Notes under the pieces: generated by a model
Database searches by the model: none
What the model saw: the letters and a program-made list of their open reading frames with translations, nothing else
Told to the model about the DNA's origin: nothing
In this document: in pieces, positions 26,044 through 35,676 of the stretch
Layout: every line of letters begins with the position of its first letter
Numbering within the stretch: the first letter of the stretch is position 1
Made by a program: the position numbers and the translations under genes
From: Clostridium cibarium
GTDB taxonomy: Bacteria; Bacillota; Clostridia; Clostridiales; Clostridiaceae
Direction: 5' to 3'
NCBI RefSeq assembly: GCF_014836335.1
Contig: NZ_JACSRA010000002.1
Coordinates: forward strand, 124,001 to 188,000
Length of the DNA stretch: 64,000 nucleotides

Positions 26044-28434
26044 TTAAAAACTTAATGACTTTTTAATCTTTATTTCATATCTTCCACTTTTCCTATTTTC
26101 CTCAAACATCATGGGAAGATTAAAAAACATATATTTAATACTTGCTGTACCAGTTACATTAATTTGTGTCATAGCTTTTGATAAATCAAAATCTTCATTT
26201 TCTTTTTTCATATTTACTTGTATTATATCTTCTGTTCTAGCTAATGTAGTTTCTTGAGATTGTAATAATAAAAATAGTCTTAAATAATCACTGTACACTG
26301 TACTTAATAACTTATCTGCTGTACTCTCAGGTGAATCAAATGTTTGTTTAACTGGTTCATCTATTTCTAGAACATTTTGTGTTGCCCAATGTTTAAAATC
26401 TCTCTTATATAAAGGCACTTTATGACCTCCTACTAAAAGATCAAGATCTGCCTTACTCTCAGCTGCTACCCATCCTGCTGTATATATAGCCTTAAGAAAA
26501 GTCAAGTTAGAAGGTATTCCAAATACCGCCAGAGTTGCTTGGGTTAATAGCGCCATATCCCTAATTCTTCGAGTACAATCATCTATACCTCTAATAGATA
26601 TAGCATTTGCTAAAACTCTACAAGCATAGATTTTCCACCAAACATTATCACTATTACTCTTATCATCAAGATTTCCTGCTAAAATATATTCAATTTCATA
26701 ATCTAACTGTGTATCAAAATCAACCATCTTAGGAACTCTGTTCTTAGCTAATTCTGGCGATTCACCTACAACTCTATCTTTAAGCCTAGTCATTACATAT
26801 TCATTTAAATATACCTTATCCCTAATACTGTCTAGAGCGTTTTCCACTCCTGCTAAGACATCCATGGCATCTAATGATCTTTCTATATTAGAATTACCAT
26901 CTCCAGAAATAGCACTATCTCTATTTTTATCAAACTTGATAAAATCTTTAGTATTAATATTTTTAGAAGGTAATATAGATGAATATTGTGCTATACTTTT
27001 TTCTGATAAGTTAGGATCATTATCTACACTCTCTTCCTTTTTATCCTTTAAGTTTTCTCCAGCCTTTTGTTTTTTCCCTGTAGCATCTTCAGGCTTTTCT
27101 TGAGGCGGTGTTTCTAATAATTCTTGTAGCTTATTAACAGAGTTACTTATAGCATCTTGAATATCTGTAAGTTCACTAGGAATATCTAGTCTTCTCTTAG
27201 TATCTCTCATACTATTTTTACTATTGTAAAAGTCAATTACTGAAGCATAATCATTCTTCCTACTTAACTGCTTTATTTCTCCTATGACATTTCTATCGAC
27301 CTCATGTTCATTATAATCACTGCCACGGAATTTATCATAGTTCTCCATTTGTTTTTGTATTTCATCAATTGCTTCTTTATTGTTTTCAGCACGTTTGATA
27401 TTTTCATCTAAGTTGTTTTTATCACCAAATATGGCATCGTAAGTTTTTGATTCTTTTTTAAACCCTTCATTTATAGCATCTACGCTCTCTCCCAAACCAT
27501 TATTGGTCATTGTGCCCTTGTTCGCACTAGTCTCAGTATTTTCTAAACTAGATTTATATTGTTCATATACATCTCTAGCATTATCAACAGCTTCCTTAGC
27601 TACCTTCGAGTCCTTTAAAAATTCCTCTAATGCTTCTTTAAGCTGTTTAACATCTTCTTCAATTTGCTTACTACAATCTCTTTTTCCCTTACTAATGATA
27701 CTTCTTAAATTACTTAGATTAATTGGTTCATACTTAGGATTCTCTTCTTGCTTTTTATCTTCATATTTTTCAACAGCATCTAGTATCATAGATAAATGTA
27801 AGAAAGCCTTTATATCAGAAAATTGATATGTAACATCTTTTCTATTATCTTCGTTGTCATACTGTTTTATCTTTTTAATTAAATCCTGTATCTTTTTTCC
27901 TTGTTCATCTACTGATTTAAACTTCTTATCAATATCCTTAACCTTTTGGTCTAGTTTCTCCTTCTTCTTTAGGACATCACTGTATTTGTTCATATCCTTA
28001 AATAAACTTAATTTTTGAATTATATTTTCCATTAAGTTTATAGGAGCTCTATATTTCATATTTTGTAATATCTGTTCTTTAATGACCTCTGGCTGTGTTA
28101 ATGGCCCTTTCATATTTATGTTTAATTCATCTAATTTGTAATCATAAAGATCAACATATCCATCTCCAGGAGACAATAAGTTATCCTTAGTAACACTTGT
28201 TACTGTGTCTTGCATGCTAGATTCATCACCACTATAAGCAAAAAGTCCATACTTATCTTTTAAATCTCTATTATAGGAAGCTAGTACAGATTTTGTACCA
28301 TTATCAACTGCCCTATTTACTTGGGTATCAGCAGTTCTCATTCTTGACCCATCTACCAATCCACCAATAAATACAATTATAATTACGATTATTAAACTTA
28401 AGTAGATGGTTATAGATCCTTTACTATTTTTCAT
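26044..28434 (-). CDS. TadG-like / DUF5702-type pilus-associated protein
   Basis: A 796-residue protein with an N-terminal leader and single membrane helix (KGSITIYLSLIIVIIIVFIGGL), then a long extracytoplasmic region rich in charged helices (residues ~150-480, probable coiled coils with many Lys/Glu heptads) and a C-terminal globular part. The NRAVDNGTKSVLASYNRDLKDKYGLFAYSG stretch after the helix resembles the TadG/DUF5702 family linked to Flp pilus clusters. It is much longer than classical TadG. It follows tadE by 10 bp. Confidence 0.75.
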   Translation of the reverse strand: MKNSKGSITIYLSLIIVIIIVFIGGLVDGSRMRTADTQVNRAVDNGTKSVLASYNRDLKDKYGLFAYSGDESSMQDTVTSVTKDNLLSPGDGYVDLYDYKLDELNINMKGPLTQPEVIKEQILQNMKYRAPINLMENIIQKLSLFKDMNKYSDVLKKKEKLDQKVKDIDKKFKSVDEQGKKIQDLIKKIKQYDNEDNRKDVTYQFSDIKAFLHLSMILDAVEKYEDKKQEENPKYEPINLSNLRSIISKGKRDCSKQIEEDVKQLKEALEEFLKDSKVAKEAVDNARDVYEQYKSSLENTETSANKGTMTNNGLGESVDAINEGFKKESKTYDAIFGDKNNLDENIKRAENNKEAIDEIQKQMENYDKFRGSDYNEHEVDRNVIGEIKQLSRKNDYASVIDFYNSKNSMRDTKRRLDIPSELTDIQDAISNSVNKLQELLETPPQEKPEDATGKKQKAGENLKDKKEESVDNDPNLSEKSIAQYSSILPSKNINTKDFIKFDKNRDSAISGDGNSNIERSLDAMDVLAGVENALDSIRDKVYLNEYVMTRLKDRVVGESPELAKNRVPKMVDFDTQLDYEIEYILAGNLDDKSNSDNVWWKIYACRVLANAISIRGIDDCTRRIRDMALLTQATLAVFGIPSNLTFLKAIYTAGWVAAESKADLDLLVGGHKVPLYKRDFKHWATQNVLEIDEPVKQTFDSPESTADKLLSTVYSDYLRLFLLLQSQETTLARTEDIIQVNMKKENEDFDLSKAMTQINVTGTASIKYMFFNLPMMFEENRKSGRYEIKIKKSLSF

Positions 28435-28444
28435 ATTTCATCCC

Positions 28445-29104
28445 TTAATTCCCCTTTGCAAACTGGTCAAAATTATCGATGGTTCCCTTTATTGCATCTA
28501 ACTTACCTTTAAATTCTTCTAGTGCATTATCTTTATTCAATCTATAGCATAGTTCCTTATATATTTCTAATGCTATATCAACATTTCTAGTAAACTCTAC
28601 TGGATTATTAATCACTGCATCTATTTGAAATGTATCTACTATCGGTTTGTTAATTCCTATTAACTTAAATATACCTTTAAAAGGAGTTCCATAATCAATA
28701 TTTACATCAACTTTTAACTTTCTAAAAATAACATAGTTTTTACTTGTAACATTTGTGCTTATCTTAACATTTTTAGCTAACAAGAAAGAATGGATGTCCT
28801 TATCTAAGGCTACGCTTAAGGATTCTTTCTTTTGATCAGCTTTAAAATCATACAAAGATGAATATATATCTGAATCTGCAGATATATATTCACCAGTTTG
28901 AAAATCTATATTACTTTTAAGCCAGTAAATTGCAGCTTTGTCTAAGTTCTTATTTGCAATTGAATTTGCTGTTGTCCTATTGTAAATCATAGAAGCAGCA
29001 AAACATATAAATATTACAAAGACAAATATAAACGGGAATACTAACGCCATTTCAACTGTTAAGCTTCCTTTTTTATTGCTCGTTTTTTTACTAATCTCAA
29101 TCAT
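28445..29104 (-). CDS. TadE-like pseudopilin (first copy)
   Basis: A 219-residue protein with the TadE signature KKGSLTVEMALVFPF, a membrane helix (FVFVIFICFAASMIY) and an extracytoplasmic domain. It is probably processed after the glycine by one of the two prepilin peptidases encoded downstream. It lies 16 bp after the Flp pilin gene, the normal flp-tadE order. Confidence 0.85.
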   Translation of the reverse strand: MIEISKKTSNKKGSLTVEMALVFPFIFVFVIFICFAASMIYNRTTANSIANKNLDKAAIYWLKSNIDFQTGEYISADSDIYSSLYDFKADQKKESLSVALDKDIHSFLLAKNVKISTNVTSKNYVIFRKLKVDVNIDYGTPFKGIFKLIGINKPIVDTFQIDAVINNPVEFTRNVDIALEIYKELCYRLNKDNALEEFKGKLDAIKGTIDNFDQFAKGN

Positions 29105-29120
29105 AATATTTTATAGTCCT

Positions 29121-29300
29121 TTACTTAGGAGCCATAACCTTGTCGCCGTTACTACTGATACTACCCAAAACTTTATTAACAAATGCAATTATAGCGTCCT
29201 TAAATAATAATACTAAGGCTATTAAAACAACTATTATTAGCACCAATTCAACTGTACCCATTCCTTCTTCTTCTGTAATAAATCTTTTTAAGTTATTCAT
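29121..29300 (-). CDS. flp: Flp/Tad major pilin
   Basis: A 59-residue protein: MNNLKRFITEEEGMGTVELV followed by a hydrophobic helix and a short tail ending KVMAPK. The G-M-G-T-V-E leader-cleavage pattern with glutamate at +5 after the first Gly is the type IVb (Flp) pilin hallmark. It is exported and polymerised by TadA-TadB-TadC. It is the first gene of the second Tad block; AGGGGGATAAAG precedes the ATG, and a ~200-bp leader lies upstream. Confidence 0.88.
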   Translation of the reverse strand: MNNLKRFITEEEGMGTVELVLIIVVLIALVLLFKDAIIAFVNKVLGSISSNGDKVMAPK

Positions 29301-29436
29301 CTTTATCCCCCTACTTGTTAAATCATTATTATTTTGTATGAAATTCTTATAAACTTCATCACATATTGTATCTCCTTAATAAATTGTAGTTTCTGTGATA
29401 ATATTTGTAAATAGGACCTTATATAGTATTTTTTCA

Positions 29437-29449
29437 GGACTTTAGTCCC
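29437..29449. promoter_or_regulatory. Palindrome in the flp leader
   Basis: GGACTTTAGTCCC forms a near-perfect palindrome about 140 bp upstream of the flp start, between the tadC terminator and flp. It may be an operator; I cannot assign it to a known regulator. Confidence 0.35.
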
Positions 29450-29520
29450 GTTTTGGCATATACTGGTATAAGTTTTGGTTTTTTTTATCGCTTTTTAAAT
29501 TCATCTAAAAAAAGCACAAA

Positions 29521-29552
29521 AAATATGAAATAGATTTTTCTATTTCATATTT
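29521..29552 (-). terminator. Terminator after tadC
   Basis: A 14-bp perfect stem (AAATATGAAATAGA/TCTATTTCATATTT) 9 bp beyond the tadC stop; on the minus strand it is followed by TTTTTGTGCTTTTTTT. It splits the Tad locus into two transcription blocks. Confidence 0.88.
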
Positions 29553-29561
29553 TAATTCACT

Positions 29562-30431
29562 TTAAAAATTAGCTATTTGAAGTGCAGCTGGAGTCATTAT
29601 TAACAAAAATACAGCTACTAGCATTAACATCATTGGGAAAAGTAATTTTGTTGATGCTTCCTCTCCCTTTTGCTTAGCCACATTCTTTCTAGATTCCCAG
29701 CACTCAAATGACAATTTATTTAATACTATTACTATATCACTAGAACCTCTTATCATACTTTGAGTAACTATACTTGCAAACTTTGTTATTTCCTTTACCT
29801 TAGTCCTTCTAGATAGTCCTTTTAAAGCTTCTTCCATGCCCTTTTGCCCTTTTAAATCTAACAATGTTTTTTTCATTTCGTAATAAAGTACCGTATCTTC
29901 TTTATTACCTTCTACTATTCTAGTAAAAGCACCTTCTACTGTTAGTCCTGCATTTATTAAAAGAGTTAATTTACTTAAAAACTCTGGAAAATCATATTTT
30001 ATTTTTAAACTTCTCTTTTCAAAATCCTTATTTAAATTTGAGTCCAATAAGAAAAACACTAAAATCGAAGCTAATGGTCCTAAAGCTGTCATAGCAGCAG
30101 AAAATTCCCTATTAGTAAACATTAACAAATAAACAGCAAGCCAGCCAACTAACATATATAAACACTTATTTGCTTCATATACCCTAAAATTATCACTAGC
30201 TTCTACTCCATAGATAGACATCATCTTTGAATAAGGTTCTCTATTTATATTTTTAAATCTCCCAATTCCTATACTATCAACAATAAATAGTCCTACTGGA
30301 AGAAAATCTTTAAGTGGATATTGATTTTTATCTATACTACCTAGTTCCTTTTTGTAACCTTTACTGGAACCAAGCAAAAATAATAATACTATTAAAATTA
30401 AAACCGCAACAAATGGTATTCCTGCTAACAT
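29562..30431 (-). CDS. tadC: Tad pilus inner-membrane platform protein TadC
   Basis: A 289-residue T2SSF-domain membrane protein. Core helices contain LTLLINAGLTVEGAFTRIV and the motif GSSDIVIVLNKLSFECWESRKNVAKQKGEEA-type amphipathic helix (residues ~220-250), with paired C-terminal spans. It forms the assembly platform with TadB. It starts one base after the tadB stop. Confidence 0.9.
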   Translation of the reverse strand: MLAGIPFVAVLILIVLLFLLGSSKGYKKELGSIDKNQYPLKDFLPVGLFIVDSIGIGRFKNINREPYSKMMSIYGVEASDNFRVYEANKCLYMLVGWLAVYLLMFTNREFSAAMTALGPLASILVFFLLDSNLNKDFEKRSLKIKYDFPEFLSKLTLLINAGLTVEGAFTRIVEGNKEDTVLYYEMKKTLLDLKGQKGMEEALKGLSRRTKVKEITKFASIVTQSMIRGSSDIVIVLNKLSFECWESRKNVAKQKGEEASTKLLFPMMLMLVAVFLLIMTPAALQIANF

Positions 30432-30432
30432 A

Positions 30433-31386
30433 CTACACCTCTATCTTCATTATTTTCTTAGCCCAAAGATTACCTATAAGTATAAGTATTATGGACACTG
30501 TAGTTATCATTCTTCCACTAATTGACTTTAATGGTGCCATAAAATCTGGAGCACTCATATATAAGAAAGCAACTAACACCACTGGTATTAGAGAAAGAAT
30601 TTTTTGTTCAAACTTCTTTCCTGAAACCAGTACATTTATATCTTGCTTGATTTCAATTTTATCTCCAATAATTTGAGAGGAATTTCTTATGACCTCTTTA
30701 AGGTTTCCTCCTGTTCTTGTACACGTAGTAAATATATATGCAAAGGTTTGAACATCATCTAAAGCACTTCTCTCTGCAAAATCAGCTAATGCATCTTCAA
30801 TTGTTTCATTTCTGTCTATCCTTCTTATGATAAATTGAAGTTCATCTAAGATATAACAGTCAGATGTTTCTTCATACATAAGCTTTAAATCATTATAACA
30901 ATCTTTAAATGCCATAGGAACAGATTTACCTGCTGATAATGATGATGATAAAGCATATAATGCTTCCTTGAATTGAAGCAATAGCTTTACCTTTCTAGTG
31001 TTTATTAGATCCTTAGTTTTCATCTTTGGATAAAATAAACCTGCAAGTGATATTATAGCTGCCCATGCTACACTTTGATAAAATACATATCCAACAGCAA
31101 AAGCAACCGCCATTCCCAAAAGTCCCCATAGGATAAATTCTTTCACACTCATCTTATAGTAACTATAGTTTGGCAATATACCTGGTCCTTCTTTTTTCTT
31201 CTTTTCTTTTATTCCTTTAGATTTGTTCTCTTTCACCCTATTTTTTTCATCTTTATTAATTACTTCATCTTCAATTTCTATAACTTCATAATTGCGTCGT
31301 TTTTTTATAATCACGATTAATATCACTGATATTACTAATATAACTGCTATAATAGCAATTATTCCTATCAAGAATTTCGTTTTCAT
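30433..31386 (-). CDS. tadB: Tad pilus inner-membrane platform protein TadB
   Basis: A 317-residue protein with an N-terminal span, a lysine-rich cytoplasmic segment (residues ~35-70), and a T2SSF domain starting LLLQFKEALYALSSSLSAGKSVPMAF, with TCTRTGGNLKEVIRNSSQII. It works with TadC and the TadA motor. The gene lies 113 bp after tadA with no terminator seen in between. Confidence 0.9.
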   Translation of the reverse strand: MKTKFLIGIIAIIAVILVISVILIVIIKKRRNYEVIEIEDEVINKDEKNRVKENKSKGIKEKKKKEGPGILPNYSYYKMSVKEFILWGLLGMAVAFAVGYVFYQSVAWAAIISLAGLFYPKMKTKDLINTRKVKLLLQFKEALYALSSSLSAGKSVPMAFKDCYNDLKLMYEETSDCYILDELQFIIRRIDRNETIEDALADFAERSALDDVQTFAYIFTTCTRTGGNLKEVIRNSSQIIGDKIEIKQDINVLVSGKKFEQKILSLIPVVLVAFLYMSAPDFMAPLKSISGRMITTVSIILILIGNLWAKKIMKIEV

Positions 31387-31499
31387 TCTTTACCCCCTAT
31401 TTCAATATATTTAGTTAAATCAATATTGTTTTAGAGATACAATATATGTAAAGCTAACTAAAATTTCAATAAAATAGGTTTTTAATTGTTTAATTTATT

Positions 31500-32741
31500 T
31501 TATACATTTATATGTATTCCTGCCATAGACAGTTTTTCCTTATTTACTAATTCATTTTCAGTCCTAACAAGACTTCCAATGATTTTTCCACTTTCTGTTT
31601 CTCCCTCTTCTTTAAACACATAAAGAGGATTTAGTTTTATATTTCCATCATCATCTATTCCTAGCACTTCCGCAATTTCTAAGACCTTTCTACTTCTATC
31701 TCTAAGTCTTCCTAGATGTACTATAATATCTAGAGCTGATGATATTTGTTGTCTAATAGCTTGAATTGGGAAATTTACTCCCGTAAGAACCATTGTTTCA
31801 AGTCTACTTAACATATCTTTTGTAGAATTGGCATGTCCTGTTGATAAAGAACCATCATGCCCTGTATTCATTGCCTGCAACATGTCTAAAGCTTCCGCTC
31901 CTCTTACTTCTCCTACAACAATTCTATCAGGCCTCATTCTAAGTGAAGATTTTATTAAATCTCTAATAGATATTTCACCCTTACCTTCCGTATTGGCATT
32001 TCTAGTTTCAAGTCTTACTATATTGTCTACATTTTCAATTTGTAATTCTGCTGAGTCTTCAATAGTTATAACTCTTTCATCCCTTGGAATGAAATTAGAT
32101 AAAGCATTTAAAAATGTTGTTTTACCTGATCCAGTACCACCACTTATGAACACATTATATTTTGCTAATACAAAGTTTTGCAATAGCTTTGCAACATCTG
32201 GTGTTATTGAACCATACCTTATTAACTTTTCTACTGTCATCGGGTCTTCTGGGAACTTTCTTATTGTTACAATAGGACCGCATAAAGATATAGGTGGTAA
32301 TACCACATTAACTCTTGAACCATCCTTTAATCTTGCATCTACTATTGGAGACGATTCATTAACTACTCTGTTAACATCAGAAACTATCTTTTGAATTAAG
32401 TTTTCTAGCTTTTTCTGATCTTCAAATACAGTCTTTACTTGGATTACTTCCCCATCCTTTTCTACAAAGATATTTTTATGACCATTAATCATAATTTCTG
32501 TAATATCTTTATCATCTACTAAAGGTTGTAATACATCTAATTTTCTAATAGAGTTATATACCGTATTAACTAATTCTATCTTTTCTGAAACGCTAACGGC
32601 ATAACTTTTTGTTTTTTGAAACACTTCTTTTGATATAACGTCTCTAGCATCTTCATCTGATAAATCTTGTTGAATGAATCTATCATCCCTTATCATAGAA
32701 TTAACTTCATCGATTATTTGTTGCTTTAATTCTTCTTTCAT
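31500..32741 (-). CDS. tadA: Tad pilus assembly ATPase TadA/CpaF
   Basis: A 413-residue secretion ATPase of the GspE/CpaF class: N-terminal domain, Walker A ISGGTGSGKTTFLNAL (about residue 200), an Asp box/Walker B region RPDRIVVGEVRGAEALDML, and the His box TGHDGSLSTGHANS. It powers pilus extension (and possibly retraction) from the cytoplasmic face. It follows the TadZ-like gene by 8 bp. Confidence 0.95.
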   Translation of the reverse strand: MKEELKQQIIDEVNSMIRDDRFIQQDLSDEDARDVISKEVFQKTKSYAVSVSEKIELVNTVYNSIRKLDVLQPLVDDKDITEIMINGHKNIFVEKDGEVIQVKTVFEDQKKLENLIQKIVSDVNRVVNESSPIVDARLKDGSRVNVVLPPISLCGPIVTIRKFPEDPMTVEKLIRYGSITPDVAKLLQNFVLAKYNVFISGGTGSGKTTFLNALSNFIPRDERVITIEDSAELQIENVDNIVRLETRNANTEGKGEISIRDLIKSSLRMRPDRIVVGEVRGAEALDMLQAMNTGHDGSLSTGHANSTKDMLSRLETMVLTGVNFPIQAIRQQISSALDIIVHLGRLRDRSRKVLEIAEVLGIDDDGNIKLNPLYVFKEEGETESGKIIGSLVRTENELVNKEKLSMAGIHINV

Positions 32742-32749
32742 CTTATCAC

Positions 32750-33835
32750 CTAAACTAAATTTAATTTAACTATTAAGCTTTGTAATATTTGCTTCATAAC
32801 CATAGTAGCATTTGATTCCATAGCATAATTAAATTGCATATTCATATCATAGGGTATTCCACCTTCTACACTTTTATTTTCTCTTTGTAGAGCTTCCGGC
32901 ACCATATACTCTAGATTATTTATTGATTTATTTATTAAGAATGTATACTTTTCTAAATCAGTAACATTATTTATAAATGTATTTAATTTTTCTGTAGAAA
33001 CATTATCCATACCAAATGGAACTATTATAGCATCTGAATTGTTTAATAAAACTCTATATTGTAAATTATATTTTGATGATGTATCTATAATAATTGTGTT
33101 AAACATCTGTACTTCTATAAGATTTTCTAAAAGAACTTTAACATCCTTTTTATCCATATCTTCAATATCTAGCATACTGTCAATTGCCTTATAGAAATAT
33201 ACTCCTGAATTCTCATCCTTACTTACAAAACTTACTATATCTCCTTTAATGTCCTTCTTTTTTTCTTTAATAGCAAATATTAAATCAGATAATGTAGTTT
33301 CTTTCATTGAATTAAAATATAAATCGGTAGTTTGAACATCTTCAAGATTTAAATATAACACACTATTTCCATTAGCCGCTAACTCCTTAGCTAAATTAAC
33401 TGCTACAGTTGTTTTTCCAATCCCTCCTATTGGAGAATAGACCGTAATAATCTTACTTTCTGTATTAGTAACCGATAACTTTTCTAATTCATCAGAATTC
33501 TGTTCAGTATAAGCCTTAATAAGACTATCATGAAGAGCTTGTCCTGAAATATATTTATTGATTATAGGATAGCCATCAATTTCACCTTGTTCTTCAAAAT
33601 CACTAAATATAACTTTTGTTTTTATATTGTAAGTTGTTAACTCTTCAAAATACATGTCTTTATTAATTATTACTATATCGAATTTTTTCTTAGTTTTTAA
33701 AAATTCTAATAGATAATCTTTATTCGAAAAACAACTAACTGTAAATCTTTCGGAATAATTATTATTAAAGTAATCACTTACTCCTTGCATATATCTATCA
33801 TCTGCATCTACTATTGCTATACTTATCTTTGCCAT
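32750..33835 (-). CDS. TadZ/CpaE-like MinD-family ATPase
   Basis: A 361-residue protein with an N-terminal receiver-like domain (SIAIVDADDRYMQGVSDYF) that lacks an obvious full phospho-acceptor set, then a MinD/ParA-like ATPase with deviant Walker A SPIGGIGKTTVAVNLA. TadZ/CpaE proteins position the Tad machine at a cell pole. It follows the FHA gene by 29 bp. Confidence 0.87.
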   Translation of the reverse strand: MAKISIAIVDADDRYMQGVSDYFNNNYSERFTVSCFSNKDYLLEFLKTKKKFDIVIINKDMYFEELTTYNIKTKVIFSDFEEQGEIDGYPIINKYISGQALHDSLIKAYTEQNSDELEKLSVTNTESKIITVYSPIGGIGKTTVAVNLAKELAANGNSVLYLNLEDVQTTDLYFNSMKETTLSDLIFAIKEKKKDIKGDIVSFVSKDENSGVYFYKAIDSMLDIEDMDKKDVKVLLENLIEVQMFNTIIIDTSSKYNLQYRVLLNNSDAIIVPFGMDNVSTEKLNTFINNVTDLEKYTFLINKSINNLEYMVPEALQRENKSVEGGIPYDMNMQFNYAMESNATMVMKQILQSLIVKLNLV

Positions 33836-33864
33836 AATTAATCACCTCGCTTTTATAATTCTTT

Positions 33865-35541
33865 TTAATATAATCTAAATGTATATACTGAGTCTGCTAG
33901 CATAATTTCATCTTTATCTTTTAATGGCTGAGGACTATTGCTAATTATCCTTTTTTTATTGATAAAGGTTCCATTTTTTGAATTCAAATCAACTATGTAG
34001 TACATTCCCTTTTGATTAATTATTTCTGCATGAATTTTACCTACAGCTTTGTTTAATATAGCATAATCTACTTGTGTAGATAACCTTCCTAGTCTGAACC
34101 TTCTAGTATTTATGTATATTTTTTCAGATTTTCCTGAACTATTTACTAAAAGATAAGGTTCACTTGTTGTAAGCAATACTGTTTCATCATCATAATTTTC
34201 TGTAGAGTCATTTTTAGGTATTTCTTTCACATTAGAACTATTCATATTTACTCCAGTAGAGCTATTATTAATATTTTGCATATTGTAATTCATATTATTG
34301 TTAGCTTGCATATTAAAATTATTACTAGTACTAGTATTTGTAGTATTATTCATAAAGTTATTATTAGTATTCACAGAAGTGTTAACATTATTATTTGGCA
34401 TCCCATTGTTTATATTTCCATTATTATTGCTCACGTTGTTACTTGAAACGCCATTATTCATGTTCATATTGTTATTAACATTTCCATTACTCATATTATT
34501 TTGAACAGTTTTATTTTTCTTTATCTCCTCTTTTTTCTTTGGTTCTTTTATCTTTACTTTTACCTTGATCTTCTTTTTCTTATCTAATAAGTTTCTTAAA
34601 GCAAGAAAATCTAGTACTCCAATTATTAAAACTACTCCTAATTTTTGTGAAATATCCTCTAATGCTATAAATGCCAAAACTGCTAAGCATGCTGTAACCA
34701 CAACCATAACAATGCTTATTATTATGTTTACTGTTTTGTATACTTCTTTAACCTCTACCTTTTCACTTAAATCAGCTTTACTTTTCTTCAAATTATTTGA
34801 TGGTTTAAACTGATTGTTATTCATTTGCACAGGATTATTGTTTGTTTGCATTGGATTATTATTTAGATTTTGTCCCATTATATTAGGTTGTTGAACGAAA
34901 CTTCTATCTCTCCCTATATTACCTTGCATATTGTTTTGTTCATTTAGGATGGTACCCATATCTTTACAGACATTACTTAAGAAAAAATCGTAAAATTCCT
35001 TTATAGTAGTCTTTTCTCTCTTTAAGAAATTCAACATTTTCTGAAGATAATGATCTGAATAAGTATCGTCAATATTTGCATAATCTACTATTATATCTTT
35101 AATCATATTCTTAAACTTATCATTAACGTTTAAGTTGTAATTTTTTTCAATTGGGATGTAGATATACTTAACTTGTAAGTTTTCCTTAGATATATATATC
35201 TTATCAAGATCCAAAACATAATTATTAACGGACAAATATTGTTCTTCTGATTTGACTAATGTCCCACACAAATTTTTTACAATATCCAAAAAATTCTTTC
35301 TTGATATTCTATTCATCCTAAAATAACTATCAATTGGAATTAGAGATGTAGTCTCATAATACAATTGAATTTCTGAATTAAATTGTCTCTTCTCAATAGG
35401 TAAAAAGCCACCATCCACATTTCTATTTACCATTTCAATTTGAAAATCAATTAATTCTAAAGCGTTAAAGTTTGTAACTAAATAATTTTTATTACTGCTT
35501 GTATTTGTAACAAAAACTATTTCTTTGGTTAAATTTGTCAC
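33865..35541 (-). CDS. DUF6382-like/FHA protein with Asn-rich linker
   Basis: A 558-residue protein. Residues 1-200 resemble the DUF6382 N-terminal domain found with FHA in clostridial Tad loci. Two adjacent hydrophobic segments (about 272-310) suggest membrane insertion. A very Asn-rich region occupies about 340-445 (repeated NNN, NMN, NVN). A C-terminal FHA domain (RRFRLGRLSTQVDYAI, KNGTFINKKRI) should bind phosphothreonine. The start is GTG at 35541 with GGAGGGGTAATA upstream. It is the first gene of the Tad assembly block, and possibly links Ser/Thr phosphorylation to pilus assembly. Confidence 0.8.
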   Translation of the reverse strand: MTNLTKEIVFVTNTSSNKNYLVTNFNALELIDFQIEMVNRNVDGGFLPIEKRQFNSEIQLYYETTSLIPIDSYFRMNRISRKNFLDIVKNLCGTLVKSEEQYLSVNNYVLDLDKIYISKENLQVKYIYIPIEKNYNLNVNDKFKNMIKDIIVDYANIDDTYSDHYLQKMLNFLKREKTTIKEFYDFFLSNVCKDMGTILNEQNNMQGNIGRDRSFVQQPNIMGQNLNNNPMQTNNNPVQMNNNQFKPSNNLKKSKADLSEKVEVKEVYKTVNIIISIVMVVVTACLAVLAFIALEDISQKLGVVLIIGVLDFLALRNLLDKKKKIKVKVKIKEPKKKEEIKKNKTVQNNMSNGNVNNNMNMNNGVSSNNVSNNNGNINNGMPNNNVNTSVNTNNNFMNNTTNTSTSNNFNMQANNNMNYNMQNINNSSTGVNMNSSNVKEIPKNDSTENYDDETVLLTTSEPYLLVNSSGKSEKIYINTRRFRLGRLSTQVDYAILNKAVGKIHAEIINQKGMYYIVDLNSKNGTFINKKRIISNSPQPLKDKDEIMLADSVYTFRLY

Positions 35542-35625
35542 TATTACCCCTCCATTCTTTTAATATATTACCATCTTAGCTTTTTAAATACAACTATCGA
35601 TATTTAATCCATAATCCAAAAAAAA

Positions 35626-35653
35626 TTCCAACTCATTTTATTATGAGTTGGAA
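35626..35653 (-). terminator. Terminator downstream of the NatB-like gene
   Basis: An 11-bp perfect stem (TTCCAACTCAT/ATGAGTTGGAA) followed on the minus strand by eight T residues. Confidence 0.88.
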
Positions 35654-35676
35654 TCTCCAAACTTAATATTTTTAAT

